Assembly (NCBI GenBank): GCA_022649165.1
Contig: JALCNR010000007.1
Span: 62,001-126,000 of the forward strand
Direction of reading: 5' to 3'
Source of the DNA: Actinomyces sp.
Lineage (GTDB): Bacteria > Actinomycetota > Actinomycetes > Actinomycetales > Actinomycetaceae
DNA length: 64,000 bases
Part shown: piece by piece, positions 18,702 through 27,602 of the stretch
How the letters are laid out: the number at the start of each line of letters is the position of its first letter
How positions within the stretch are numbered: the first letter of the stretch is position 1
Made by a program: the position numbers and the translations under genes
Notes under the pieces: model-generated
Databases searched by the model: none
The model's input: the letters and a program-made list of their open reading frames with translations, nothing else
Told to the model about the DNA's origin: nothing

Positions 18702-19415
18702 GTGACCGTTGCTGAGGGGATCGACCGTGTCCGGGAGCGCATCGACGCCGCCTGCTCCCGTTACGGGCACGCGGACGACGTCACGCTGGAGCTCGCCGCC
18801 AAGACCCGCACGCCAGAGACCTGCCGCGAGGCGGCGCGCGCCCTTGCCGAGCGCGGGCTGCCGGTGGTCCTCGGCCACAACCGCGTCCAGGAGGCCCTGT
18901 CCACCGCGCCCGCGATCCGAGAGGTGCCCGGCGCCAGCATCCATCTCATCGGCCCGCTCCAGAAGAACAAGATCAATCACGCCCTGAACTGCGTGGACCT
19001 CGTCGAGACGGTCGCCAGCCGGGAGCTGGTCGAGGAACTGGACATCCGCGCGAGCCGCAACTGCATGAAGCTGCAAGTCTTTCTCCAGGTCAACACCTCC
19101 GGAGAGCCCTCCAAGCACGGATGCTCACCGGAGGACGTGCCGTCGCTGGTCGAGGCCGTCGAGCTCAGCCCCAGTCTCCGCCTGGAGGGTTTCATGACGG
19201 TGGGCCTGCACTCCGATGACGAGGCCGCCGTACGCCGCTCTTATATGCGCCTTCGCGAGCTGCGCGACGACGCGGCCGAGCGCCTGGCCGTCGCCGAGTC
19301 CGACCTCCAACTGTCCATGGGGATGTCCCAGGACCTGGAGTGGGCGATCGCCGAGGGCGCGACCGTCGTCCGCGTCGGCACCGCCGTCTTCGGGCCGAGG
19401 CCGGCCATCGGGTGA
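18702..19415 (+). CDS. YggS/PROSC-family PLP homeostasis protein
   Basis: 237-aa fold-type III PLP-binding protein that buffers pyridoxal phosphate. The PLP lysine is Lys34 in LAAKTRTP. Other marks are GHNRVQEAL (usually GENRVQE), HLIGPLQKNK and the C-terminal LSMGMSQDLEWAI followed by VRVGTAVFG. GTG 18702 is chosen for its -10 spacing; ATG 18651 upstream is in frame but lacks a ribosome site and would add 17 unconserved residues. The gene converges on the lipoate ligase gene. Confidence 0.9.
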   Translation: MTVAEGIDRVRERIDAACSRYGHADDVTLELAAKTRTPETCREAARALAERGLPVVLGHNRVQEALSTAPAIREVPGASIHLIGPLQKNKINHALNCVDLVETVASRELVEELDIRASRNCMKLQVFLQVNTSGEPSKHGCSPEDVPSLVEAVELSPSLRLEGFMTVGLHSDDEAAVRRSYMRLRELRDDAAERLAVAESDLQLSMGMSQDLEWAIAEGATVVRVGTAVFGPRPAIG

Positions 19416-19422
19416 CGGCCGG

Positions 19423-20472
19423 TCAGGGCAGGCGGTGGACCCATTCGGGCGTGGCGAACTTCGTCTCGCACCGCTCGCGGGCGACATCGAGGTCGCGCTC
19501 CGCGATCTGCCCGTCCGTAGCCCCGTACTTCTGCTTGAAGTGGTCGTAGAAGACGTCGAGGATCGCCTCGCGCTCCAGGCCGGTCTGTGAACGCATCGGA
19601 TCGACGCGCTTGACGGCGGAGCGGGTGCCCTTGTCGCGCACCTTCTCCTTGCCGATGCGCAGGACCTCCATCATCTTCGCCGCGTCGATGTCGTAGGCCA
19701 TCGTGACGTGGTGGACCATGTAGCCGTTGGCCCAACGCTTCTGCGCGGCCCCACCGATCTTGCCCACCTCGGAGGCGATGTCGTTGAGCGGCACGTAGCG
19801 GGCTCTGACGCCGACCTTCTCCAGGGCCTCCAGGACCCACTGGTCGAGGAAGGGATAGGACTGCTCGAAGCTCAGCCCGTCGACGAGCGCGGTGGGCACC
19901 ACCAGCGAGTAGGTCACACAGTTGCCGGGCTCCATGAACATGGCGCCGCCGCCGGTGACGCGGCGCGACACGGTGATGCCATAGCGGTCCACGCCCTCCT
20001 GGTTGATCTCATTGTCGTAGGACTGGAAGGACCCGATGACCACCTGCGGGCCGTTCCACTCCCACAATCGCATGAAGGGCTTGCGCCGCCCGGCTGCGAC
20101 CTCCTCCACCAGGGTCTCGTCCATCGCGACGTTCATCATCGGATCGACAACGGGGCCATGGATGACGTCGAAGTCGATGTCGTCCCAGCTCAGCGCCCGC
20201 CCAAGCGCCCTGCGCACCGCGATGCCGACGCCGTCGGGCGTGAGACCGAACAACGTGTCGGTGGGCAGGAGCGCGCCGCGGACGCGCTCGGCCACCTCCG
20301 CCGCCGTGATGTCGGCCGGCGCCCCGTCGACGGCCGCCCGCATACGGTCGAGGGCCTCGTCGGGCTCCAGGAAGAAGTCGCCCGCGATCCGCAGATCGCT
20401 CAGCGCTCCGTCGCGCTCCTCGACGTCGACGACGATCAGCTTGCCCCCAGGGACTTTGTACTCTCCATGCAT
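19423..20472 (-). CDS. lplA: Lipoate-protein ligase A family protein
   Basis: 349-aa enzyme that attaches lipoate to lipoyl domains of 2-oxoacid dehydrogenases or the glycine cleavage system. The first ~95 residues (MHGEYKVPGGKLIVVDVE) form the accessory domain; the catalytic BPL/LplA domain follows, with SRRVTGGGAMFMEPGN for ligand binding and KIGGAAQKRW carrying the catalytic lysine region. ATG 20472 is chosen because the accessory domain begins exactly there; the ribosome site is weak. It stands alone, converging with yggS. Confidence 0.88.
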   Translation of the reverse strand: MHGEYKVPGGKLIVVDVEERDGALSDLRIAGDFFLEPDEALDRMRAAVDGAPADITAAEVAERVRGALLPTDTLFGLTPDGVGIAVRRALGRALSWDDIDFDVIHGPVVDPMMNVAMDETLVEEVAAGRRKPFMRLWEWNGPQVVIGSFQSYDNEINQEGVDRYGITVSRRVTGGGAMFMEPGNCVTYSLVVPTALVDGLSFEQSYPFLDQWVLEALEKVGVRARYVPLNDIASEVGKIGGAAQKRWANGYMVHHVTMAYDIDAAKMMEVLRIGKEKVRDKGTRSAVKRVDPMRSQTGLEREAILDVFYDHFKQKYGATDGQIAERDLDVARERCETKFATPEWVHRLP

Positions 20473-20751
20473 GAGCTCATTGTCGCGCGCGACCGCACGA
20501 CGCGGCAGGTGGGAGACGCCCGGCACACGTGGGACGGATCACGTGCCTGTCCTCCTCCGTGTTCAAGCCGATAGCGTTCGGGGGCGGACGCCCGGCAGAG
20601 GACGACCGACTCATCGACACTCAGCTGGCGCGTCGGACCGCGGAGATCTCACCGAACCGAACCACTATGCCGATTCAACTCAGTGAGATCTCCACGGTTT
20701 GGGGGAAAACCCACGATTCGCCGCTGCCCACGGCGCCGGGCCGGCGGCCCC

Positions 20752-22431
20752 TCAGAGCTCGATGAGGAGCGACCGCACGCCAGAGGCCGCCAGGCCCCAC
20801 CAGTACCCGTCGAAGAGGGCCTCCCAGGACGCCTCGATGACGTCCGTCCCCACCCCGACCGTCGACCAGGTGCGGGTGCCGTCCGTCAGAGAGATCAGCA
20901 CTCGGATCGTGGCGTCGGTCCCTGCGTGCTGCGGGTCGAGGATGCGCACCCGGAAGTCGGTCAGCCGGGTGGCCGACGCCTCGGGGTAATCCCGGGCGAG
21001 CGCCGCTCGCAGGGCGTTGTCGAGCGCGTTGACCGGGCCGTTCCCCTCGGCGGTGCGGATGTGGCGGTGACCGGTGTGGATCTTGACCGTGGCCTCGGAC
21101 TCGGCGAGCACTCCCGTGCGGGCCTGGCCGCGTCCGGCACGGGCGTCCGCCCCGCCGGCGTCTCCCCCGCCCCGGGGCAGCGCCTGCTCCCCGGACGTCA
21201 CCTTCCACGACTCGACCCGCGCGTAGCGCGGCAGCAGACCCAACTGGTCGCGCAGCAGCAGCTCGAAGGAGGCATCTGCCGCGTCATAGGTGTAGCCCTG
21301 CGCCTCGCGCTCCTTGACGACGCGCGCGACCTCCTGGGCGACACCGGGACGTCCGGCCAGGTCGACGCCCAGCTCGCGTGCCTTCAGCTCGATGGAGGAC
21401 CGCCCCGCCATCTCCGAGACGAGCATGCGCATCCCGTTGCCCACCGTCTCCGGGTCGACGTGCTGGTAGAGACCGGGGTCGACCCGGATCGCCGAGGCGT
21501 GCAGGCCCGCCTTGTGGGCGAACGCCGACGCACCGGTGTAGGGCTCGCGCGGAAAGGGCACGATGTTGGTGAGTTCGGACATGCGACGCGACACCTCGCC
21601 CAGGCGGGCGAGGGAATCTGCGGGGACGACCTCGTATCCCATCTTGACCTGCAGGTTCGCCAGGCATGTCAGCAGGTTGGCGTTTCCGGTCCGCTCCCCG
21701 TATCCGTTGATGGTGCCCTGGACATGCCGGGCGCCGGCCTCGACGGCCGCGAGCGCGTTGGCGACAGCGCATCCCGCGTCGTTATGCGTGTGGATGCCCA
21801 CGGTGACGCGAGCGAACCCGGCCTCGTCCAGGGCGGTGCGCGCGCGGGCGATGGATCGGGCGATGGCGCCGGGGAGGTTCCCGCCGTTCGTGTCGCAGGG
21901 GATGACGGCGCCAGCCCCGGCACGAGCGGCGGCGAGCATGACGTCGATGCCGTAATCCGGGTCGGCCGCCAGTCCGTCGAAGAAGTGCTCGAGGTCCACC
22001 ATGACCTCGGCGCCGCCGTTGGCCGGGTCGCTCAGCCACGCGACGGTGTCGGTGACCATGCGCAGATTCTCCTCCCGCGTCGTGCGCAGGGCACGCTCGA
22101 CGTGGCGGGGGTCGGACTTGGCGACCAGCGTGATGATCGGCGCGCCGGAGTCGCGCAGAGCCGCCACCTGCGGGTCGAATGCCGGATCGGCTCCCGGCCG
22201 GACGGTCGCCCCGAAAGCGGCGAGGCGGGCGTGGACGAGCGGATGGCGGGCCGCGGCCCGGAAGAACTCCGTGTCCTTGGGGATGGCGCCCGGCCAGCCC
22301 CCCTCGATGATGTCCACGCCCAGATCGTCGAGGATCCGCAGGGCGGCCAGCTTGTCGGCCACCGACAGGCTGATCCCCTCCTGCTGGGCCCCGTCGCGCA
22401 GGGTGGTGTCGTAGAGGACGACGTGTTCCAT
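20752..22431 (-). CDS. cimA: Citramalate synthase
   Basis: 559-aa enzyme condensing pyruvate with acetyl-CoA to (R)-citramalate, the first step of the threonine-independent isoleucine route. The N-terminal HMGL-like TIM barrel begins LYDTTLRDGAQQEGISLSV, with the metal site later at GIHTHNDAGCAVAN. The C-terminal LeuA-type regulatory domain includes GTDATIRVLISL and WSTVGVGTDVIEASWEAL. The N-terminal wording and the length separate it from 2-isopropylmalate synthase. ATG 22431 begins MEHVVLYDTTLRDG; no ribosome site is visible. Together with ilvD and ilvE in this window it supports isoleucine synthesis from pyruvate. Confidence 0.88.
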   Translation of the reverse strand: MEHVVLYDTTLRDGAQQEGISLSVADKLAALRILDDLGVDIIEGGWPGAIPKDTEFFRAAARHPLVHARLAAFGATVRPGADPAFDPQVAALRDSGAPIITLVAKSDPRHVERALRTTREENLRMVTDTVAWLSDPANGGAEVMVDLEHFFDGLAADPDYGIDVMLAAARAGAGAVIPCDTNGGNLPGAIARSIARARTALDEAGFARVTVGIHTHNDAGCAVANALAAVEAGARHVQGTINGYGERTGNANLLTCLANLQVKMGYEVVPADSLARLGEVSRRMSELTNIVPFPREPYTGASAFAHKAGLHASAIRVDPGLYQHVDPETVGNGMRMLVSEMAGRSSIELKARELGVDLAGRPGVAQEVARVVKEREAQGYTYDAADASFELLLRDQLGLLPRYARVESWKVTSGEQALPRGGGDAGGADARAGRGQARTGVLAESEATVKIHTGHRHIRTAEGNGPVNALDNALRAALARDYPEASATRLTDFRVRILDPQHAGTDATIRVLISLTDGTRTWSTVGVGTDVIEASWEALFDGYWWGLAASGVRSLLIEL

Positions 22432-22765
22432 GCGGGACAGTGTGGCAGTGCGCCCCCGACCCTGTGCCCGCCGCTCGGATCGTGGCACCCGTATCCGCAC
22501 GGTTGACCTGCCTGGCGCAGTCATCCCGCGCCACGTCGATCCGTCAGAGCGACCCACACGTGGCGTTCGCCCAGGGTGCCGTTGTGGTGCACCTGATCCT
22601 CTGAGCACGAGGAGATCCACAACGCGAGCGTCGACGTGGAGACCCGCCGTGAGCGGATCCGCGTCCTCCCCCAGCCCCGGGGCTCCCGGAGCGCGTGGGC
22701 TCTGTGTGCGCCTTCGCCGACGGCGTGTGCCGATCTCACTCATCTCGAGTCGGTCGGCCCCTCCC
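22432..22765. other. Intergenic stretch between cimA and LacI regulator
   Basis: 334 bases without a convincing gene. Open frames on both strands are rich in Arg/Pro/Gly and lack start signals. A 7-base GC hairpin (CGGCCCC / GGGGCCG) overlaps the end of the LacI gene and may terminate it. It should also contain the cimA promoter, but no clear hexamer pair is seen. Confidence 0.5.
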
Positions 22766-23803
22766 TCAGCGGGGGGCCGGACCGGTGGTCGACCGCACGG
22801 TGAGGGAGGTCGGCAGTATCGTGCCGCGAGGCGTGTTCGCCGGACCGGTGGCGGCGAGGCGTTGGAGGGCGCGTTCGACGGCGAATTGCGCCAGGCTCGT
22901 CGGATCCTGGCGCACCGACGTCATGGAGATCGGTGTGCGGGAGGCGATCTCCGAGTCGTCGAAACCGATGACGGACAGCTCCTCGGGCACCCGGATGCCG
23001 TGTCGTACCAGCACGTCGAGGAGCCCGAGGGCGCACCGGTCGTTGAAGGCGATGACGGCGGAGGGCAGCGTGCCCTCGCCGAGCAGCGCCGTGGCGGCCT
23101 CGGCGCCATCCTGCTCGGTCATTCCGCTGGTCCGGATGGTGACCTCGGTGTCGAGGCGGTGCGACTCGGCGGCGTCCTCGAAGGCATGCTGACGTTCCCT
23201 CCCGCCGGGTGAGATCGGCGCAGAGAGGTAGACGATGCGGCGGTGTCCCAGGGACGTGAGATGGTCGAGGGCGAGGCTCATCCCCTGGAAGTCATCTGAG
23301 ACGACCCAGTCGAGGTTCGGCGAGGAGCAGCGCCGCGCCACCGAGACCACCGGGATGCCGCTGCTGAGGCGCAGGATCTCGTCCTCGGAGAGGCGGGGCC
23401 CGAGCAGGACGAGGGCGCCGCACCGGTAGGAGACGAGGCTGCGGATCGCCGCCGCCTCGTCGCGGAAGTCCGAGACGGCGGACAGCACCAGGCGGTTCGG
23501 CAGGTCGGCGGTGGCGGCGTAGAGGCCGTCCAGCAGCTCGCCGTGGAACGGCTGGCGGGTCTGGAAGGCGACGCCGATGCTCGTCGATCGCGTCGATCGC
23601 AACGAACGGGCGCTCTCATTGCGGACGTATCCGAGACGGTCGGCCGTCTCGAGGACCTTCTGACGCGTCTCATCGCTCGCTCCGGGCGCGTCTCGGAAGA
23701 CGATCGAGACGAGCGACTGCGAGACCCCGACCTCCCTCGCGATGTCGCGCATGGTCGGACGGCGCCCGGCGGCGTGCTCAGACGTCGTGTGGCGATTCAG
23801 CAT
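22766..23803 (-). CDS. LacI-family transcriptional regulator
   Basis: 345-aa repressor. The helix-turn-helix lies near residues 18-40 (TMRDIAREVGVSQSLVSIVF) and the hinge and binding-protein-like sensor follow (TSIGVAFQTRQPFHGELLDGLY ... SVIGFDDSEIASRTPISMTSVRQ). Start 23803 is chosen because AGGAG lies nine bases upstream; an ATG nine bases earlier would overlap that ribosome site. It diverges from the dehydrogenase/isomerase/transporter operon and most likely acts on the 29-base palindrome at 23962-23990. Confidence 0.91.
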   Translation of the reverse strand: MLNRHTTSEHAAGRRPTMRDIAREVGVSQSLVSIVFRDAPGASDETRQKVLETADRLGYVRNESARSLRSTRSTSIGVAFQTRQPFHGELLDGLYAATADLPNRLVLSAVSDFRDEAAAIRSLVSYRCGALVLLGPRLSEDEILRLSSGIPVVSVARRCSSPNLDWVVSDDFQGMSLALDHLTSLGHRRIVYLSAPISPGGRERQHAFEDAAESHRLDTEVTIRTSGMTEQDGAEAATALLGEGTLPSAVIAFNDRCALGLLDVLVRHGIRVPEELSVIGFDDSEIASRTPISMTSVRQDPTSLAQFAVERALQRLAATGPANTPRGTILPTSLTVRSTTGPAPR

Positions 23804-23930
23804 CAGTCGCATCTCCTGTCCTCAGCGACGCCCCGCGTTCCTGGACGTCAGGCTAGCAAGACGCCGGGCCCCGTCGTCCCGGGGGCGTGGAGCGCCGGCC
23901 GCGGACGAGCGCGGCGACGAATCCGTCCCG

Positions 23931-23960
23931 TTGACACTCATCTCACTTTGTCCTTACAAT
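23931..23960 (+). promoter_or_regulatory. Promoter of the dehydrogenase-hyi-MFS operon
   Basis: TTGACA (23931-23936), an 18-base spacer and TACAAT (23955-23960) form one of the best sigma-70-type promoters in the window. Transcription is expected near 23967, inside the adjacent palindrome. Confidence 0.75.
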
Positions 23961-23961
23961 G

Positions 23962-23990
23962 ACTAGCACGAACTAATTGTTCGTTCTAGT
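23962..23990. promoter_or_regulatory. 29-base palindromic operator over the transcription start
   Basis: Arms ACTAGCACGAAC (23962-23973) and GTTCGTTCTAGT (23979-23990) match at 11 of 12 positions around TAATT. It begins one base after the -10 hexamer, the classic position for repression by steric block. The neighbouring divergent LacI protein is the obvious ligand. Confidence 0.7.
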
Positions 23991-24064
23991 CCCGAGTGGA
24001 GCAGCGACGCGCCCCGAAGGGACTCCGATCGCGGCGCCGCCGCGACTGACAAGGAGAGTCGGGA

Positions 24065-25075
24065 ATGAAGAGAATCGCAGTCATCGGCACAGGGCGGATC
24101 GGGACGCACCACGCGCGGACCCTCGCCCGCGAGGTGCCCGGAGTGGATCTGACGGTGCTGGCCGATCCCGCCGCCCCGCAACTGGAGAGGCTCGCCGCCG
24201 AGATCGGCGTGGAACGCACGGTCCGCGACCCCAGTCAGCTGGTCGACGACGACACCCTCGACGGCGTCGTCATCACGGCTCCGGCCAGACTCCACCCGGA
24301 GCTCATCGAGGCCTTCGCCGGCGCGGGCAAGTCGATCTTCACCGAGAAGCCGCTGGGCGTCGACGTGGCCGACGCGAAGCGCGCCGCCACGGCGGCCGAG
24401 CGCGCCGGCATCGTCTTCCAGGTGGGATTCAACCGGCGCTTCGCCGAGTCCTGGGTCAGAGCCAAGGAGATGGTGGAGGCCGGATCGATCGGCGCCGTGC
24501 AGCGCATCCACTCGATCACACGGGACCCGGGCCCCTACGAGGGCGACCCGGCCCGCACAGCCCCCGGCACCGTCTTCAACGAGACACTGATCCACGACTT
24601 CGACACGATCTGCTGGCTCAACGCGGGCTCGGAGCCGGTCGACGTCTACGCGGTGGCCGACGCGCTGGTCCGTCCGGACTTCAGGGACCGGGGATTCCAG
24701 GACTCCGCGGTCGTCGTCATCCGCTTCGACAACGGCGCCATCGCCACCGCCGAGGCCTCCTTCTGCGCGATGTACGGCTATGACCTGCGCGGAGAGGTCT
24801 TCGGATCCGCAGGGATGGTGAGGATGGGGGATCCCGCGAACACGGCGGCCCGGCTCTACGACGCCGCGGGCCTGCACGGCGACACCCGCGGAACCGACGA
24901 GTCCCGCTACCACGAGGCGTATCGCGCGGAGTTCGCCGCCTTCGCCCGGCGCATGGACGGAGAGACGGTCGACGCGCCCGGCGCCCTCGACGGACTGCGC
25001 GCCCAGTGGATCGCCGCGGCGTCGATCGTCTCGGCGGCCGAGGGCCGGCGGGTCGGCATCGACGAGGTCAAGTGA
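24065..25075 (+). CDS. Gfo/Idh/MocA oxidoreductase, inositol 2-dehydrogenase-like
   Basis: 336-aa NAD(P)-dependent dehydrogenase. The Rossmann motif GTGRIGTHHARTLA is at residues 8-21, the sugar-binding lysine lies in FTEKPLG, and the substrate domain contains VGFNRRFAESW and NETLIHDFDTICWL (catalytic Asp/His region). This wording is closest to inositol 2-dehydrogenases (IolG), which oxidise myo-inositol to scyllo-inosose. AAGGAGAG precedes the ATG. It is first in an operon with a hydroxypyruvate-isomerase-like gene and an MFS sugar carrier. No other iol catabolic gene is present, so the substrate may be a different polyol or sugar. Confidence 0.85.
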   Translation: MKRIAVIGTGRIGTHHARTLAREVPGVDLTVLADPAAPQLERLAAEIGVERTVRDPSQLVDDDTLDGVVITAPARLHPELIEAFAGAGKSIFTEKPLGVDVADAKRAATAAERAGIVFQVGFNRRFAESWVRAKEMVEAGSIGAVQRIHSITRDPGPYEGDPARTAPGTVFNETLIHDFDTICWLNAGSEPVDVYAVADALVRPDFRDRGFQDSAVVVIRFDNGAIATAEASFCAMYGYDLRGEVFGSAGMVRMGDPANTAARLYDAAGLHGDTRGTDESRYHEAYRAEFAAFARRMDGETVDAPGALDGLRAQWIAAASIVSAAEGRRVGIDEVK

Positions 25076-25101
25076 GCACCGGAGAGACCGGAGGAGAGGA
25101 C

Positions 25102-25908
25102 ATGGAGATGATGAGGGTCGAGAACACGCCGTTCACGCTGGCCGCATGCGCGGAGATGCTCCACCAGGACCTGCCGTTCGCCGACCGGGTCGCGAGGATC
25201 GCCGAACGCGGCCTCCAGGTGGAGATGTGGGGCTGGACCGACAAGGACCTGCCGGCCCTGGCGCGCTCCGGCGCGGACATCGGGTCGATGACGGGCTACG
25301 TGTCGGGAACCCTGACCGACGACGAGGGGATCTCCGCCTTCCTGGAGTCGGCGAAACGCTCGGTCGAGGCCGCCAAGACCATCGACTGCCCCCGGCTGAA
25401 CTTCCACGGGACGGGACTCGGCGACGGGGGCCTTCCCGTCGAGCCTGTCGAGCACGTCACCGGCGAGATGTGGGCGAGGGCGACGCTCACCATCGAGAAG
25501 CTGGCCGAGATCGCGGCCGACGCCGATGTCGTCTTCAGCCTCGAGAACCTCAATCTCCCGGTGGACCATCCGGGAACGCCCTTCTCCCACCCGTCCGACA
25601 CCAGGGCCCTTGTGGCAGCCGTGAACTCCCCGCACATCAGGATGAACCTGGACCTGTACCACGCCCAGATCGGCGATGGACGCCTCATCGACACCTGCCG
25701 GGAGTCTCTGCCGTGGATCGGGGAGATCCAGATCGCGGACGCGCCGGGACGATGCGAGCCGGGCACCGGAGAGATCAACTACCGCAACGTCGCCAAGGCC
25801 CTGAAGGCGATGGGCTACACGGGCGTCGTCGCCATGGAGGCCTTCGCCTCGGAAAGCTCCGAGGACGCCCTCGACGCCTTCATCGCAACGTTCTCCGACC
25901 TCGCCTGA
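25102..25908 (+). CDS. hyi: Hydroxypyruvate isomerase-family TIM-barrel protein
   Basis: 268-aa xylose-isomerase-like TIM barrel. The stretch MNLDLYHAQIGDG, then IQIADAPGRCEPGTGEINY, is the hallmark of hydroxypyruvate isomerase (interconverting hydroxypyruvate and tartronate semialdehyde). Metal-ligand residues are expected at Glu in SLENLN and the Asp/His of DLYHAQ. GAGGAGAGGA precedes the ATG at 25102. It lies 26 bases after the dehydrogenase. It may instead isomerise a related keto-sugar in an inositol-like pathway. Confidence 0.82.
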   Translation: MEMMRVENTPFTLAACAEMLHQDLPFADRVARIAERGLQVEMWGWTDKDLPALARSGADIGSMTGYVSGTLTDDEGISAFLESAKRSVEAAKTIDCPRLNFHGTGLGDGGLPVEPVEHVTGEMWARATLTIEKLAEIAADADVVFSLENLNLPVDHPGTPFSHPSDTRALVAAVNSPHIRMNLDLYHAQIGDGRLIDTCRESLPWIGEIQIADAPGRCEPGTGEINYRNVAKALKAMGYTGVVAMEAFASESSEDALDAFIATFSDLA

Positions 25909-26038
25909 TCCGCGAGCGGGACCGAGGCGCCAGGGCCTGCGCCCCCGGCGCGACCCGCATCGCCTCCAGGCTGCGCCGCCCACAGGGACAGCCCGCGCAG
26001 CCCCACCCTGTCAATGCCGACATGAAGGGACCACACCC

Positions 26039-27523
26039 ATGACAGAACACCTGCAGCCTGAGAGCTCCGGGACCACCGCAGGAACCAGGGCGGCACCCGC
26101 CGGAGACGGACGCGGACGAGCGCCCGACGTCTCCACCACCGGGACGAGGATGAGGAAGAGGAGCATCCACGGCGTCGTCTTCGTCGCGACCCTGGGCGCC
26201 CTGGCCTTCGGGTTCGACACCGGCGTCATCTCCGGAGCGATCCCCTTCCTCCAGCTGCCCACGGACCAAGGCGGGCTCGCCCTCGACGCCGACCAGGTGG
26301 CCACGGTCACCTCCTCACTGGTCCTGGGCGCCGCCTTCGGCGGACTCCTCTCGGGGAACATGGCGGACCGAACGGGGCGCAAAAGGACGCTGCTCGTCCT
26401 CTCCACGCTCTTCATCCTCGGCGCGCTGGGCACCTCGTTCGCGCCCACCGCGGGCGTGATGGTGGCTTTCCGCTTCATCCTCGGCCTCGCCGTGGGCGGC
26501 GCCTCGGCGACGGTCCCGGTGTTCATCGGCGAACTCGCGCCCACCGAGATGCGCGGCACGCTGGTGGCGCGCAACGAGCTGATGATCGTCACCGGCCAAC
26601 TGCTCGCCTACACGACGAACGCGATCATCGCCAACGTCTTCCCGGGACACCCACACGCCTGGCGGTTCATGCTCGTGCTGTGCACCCTGCCGGCGCTCGG
26701 CCTGTTCATCGGATCCTTCACCCTCACGGAGTCCCCGCGCTGGCTGGTGGCCAAGGGCCGCCGCGGCGAGGCGCGCGACGTCTTGTGGCAACTCCGCCCG
26801 AGCGACGACGTCACGGGGGAGCTGGAGGAGCTCCAGACGCACGTGGAGCGGACCAGCCGGGAGTCCACCACCCGGTTCCTCGACGATCTCAAGGCGCCGT
26901 GGATCCGCCGCATCACCCTCATCGGGATCGGGCTGGCGTTCCTGTCCCAGATGACCGGGGTGAACTCCGTGATGTACTACGCCCCGATGATCCTCATCGA
27001 CACGGGCCTGGGGACCAGCGCCTCCCTGGTCGCGACGATCGGGAACGGGGTCGTCGCGGTCTGCTCCGTGGCCTTCGGATCGATCGTGCTGCTGCCCCGT
27101 TTCCATCGCCGGCCGATGCTGCTCACCGGCCAGATCGGCGTGACCGGCGCGCTCGCGGCCATGGGCGCGGTCTTCTCCCTCCTCGCCGAGGGCCCGGTCC
27201 GCTCCTACCTGGTGCTCGCCTTCATGATGCTGTTCCTGTTCTTCATGCAGGGCTTCGTCGCCGTGATCTTCTGGCTGATGCTGGCCGAGATCTTCCCCCT
27301 GCGGATCCGGGGCAAGGCGATGGGCGCGGCGGTCTTCGCGAACTGGATGGCCAACTTCCTCGTGGCGCGCCTGTTCCCGCCCCTCGAGTCCGCCCTGGGC
27401 GGCGGCGTGTTCTTCATCTTCGCGGTGATCAACCTGGCGACGATCTTCTTCTACCTGAGGTTCATCCCGGAGACGAAAGGCCGCTCGCTCGAACAGCTCG
27501 AGGAGGACTTCGCCAAGGCCTGA
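26039..27523 (+). CDS. MFS sugar/inositol:proton symporter
   Basis: 494-aa sugar porter of the major facilitator superfamily with 12 predicted membrane segments, after an unusually long 40-residue hydrophilic N-terminal tail. Signatures are FGFDTGVISGAIPF in helix 1, NMADRTGRKRTLL in loop 2-3, TESPRWLVAKGR in the central loop and PETKGRSLEQLEEDF at the C-terminus. These match IolT/XylE/GalP-type carriers. AAGGGA lies eight bases before the ATG. It is the likely uptake system for the compound handled by the two upstream enzymes and ends before a hairpin terminator. Confidence 0.92.
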   Translation: MTEHLQPESSGTTAGTRAAPAGDGRGRAPDVSTTGTRMRKRSIHGVVFVATLGALAFGFDTGVISGAIPFLQLPTDQGGLALDADQVATVTSSLVLGAAFGGLLSGNMADRTGRKRTLLVLSTLFILGALGTSFAPTAGVMVAFRFILGLAVGGASATVPVFIGELAPTEMRGTLVARNELMIVTGQLLAYTTNAIIANVFPGHPHAWRFMLVLCTLPALGLFIGSFTLTESPRWLVAKGRRGEARDVLWQLRPSDDVTGELEELQTHVERTSRESTTRFLDDLKAPWIRRITLIGIGLAFLSQMTGVNSVMYYAPMILIDTGLGTSASLVATIGNGVVAVCSVAFGSIVLLPRFHRRPMLLTGQIGVTGALAAMGAVFSLLAEGPVRSYLVLAFMMLFLFFMQGFVAVIFWLMLAEIFPLRIRGKAMGAAVFANWMANFLVARLFPPLESALGGGVFFIFAVINLATIFFYLRFIPETKGRSLEQLEEDFAKA

Positions 27524-27544
27524 GGACCCTCCTGCGCTGGGGCG

Positions 27545-27580
27545 GGCGCGGGAGACGGGTGAGGACCCGCCTCCCGCGCC
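27545..27580. terminator. Bidirectional terminator hairpin
   Basis: A 16-base stem (27545-27560 with 27565-27580, one G-U or mismatch position) closes a GAGG loop between convergent genes. No U-tract follows. Confidence 0.7.
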
Positions 27581-27602
27581 GCGCCACGCGAGGAGGGCGG
27601 CC

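Noticed and set aside
22521-22739. Possible small protein between cimA and LacI
   Set aside because: A few residues look protein-like, but there is no ribosome site and composition matches non-coding frames.
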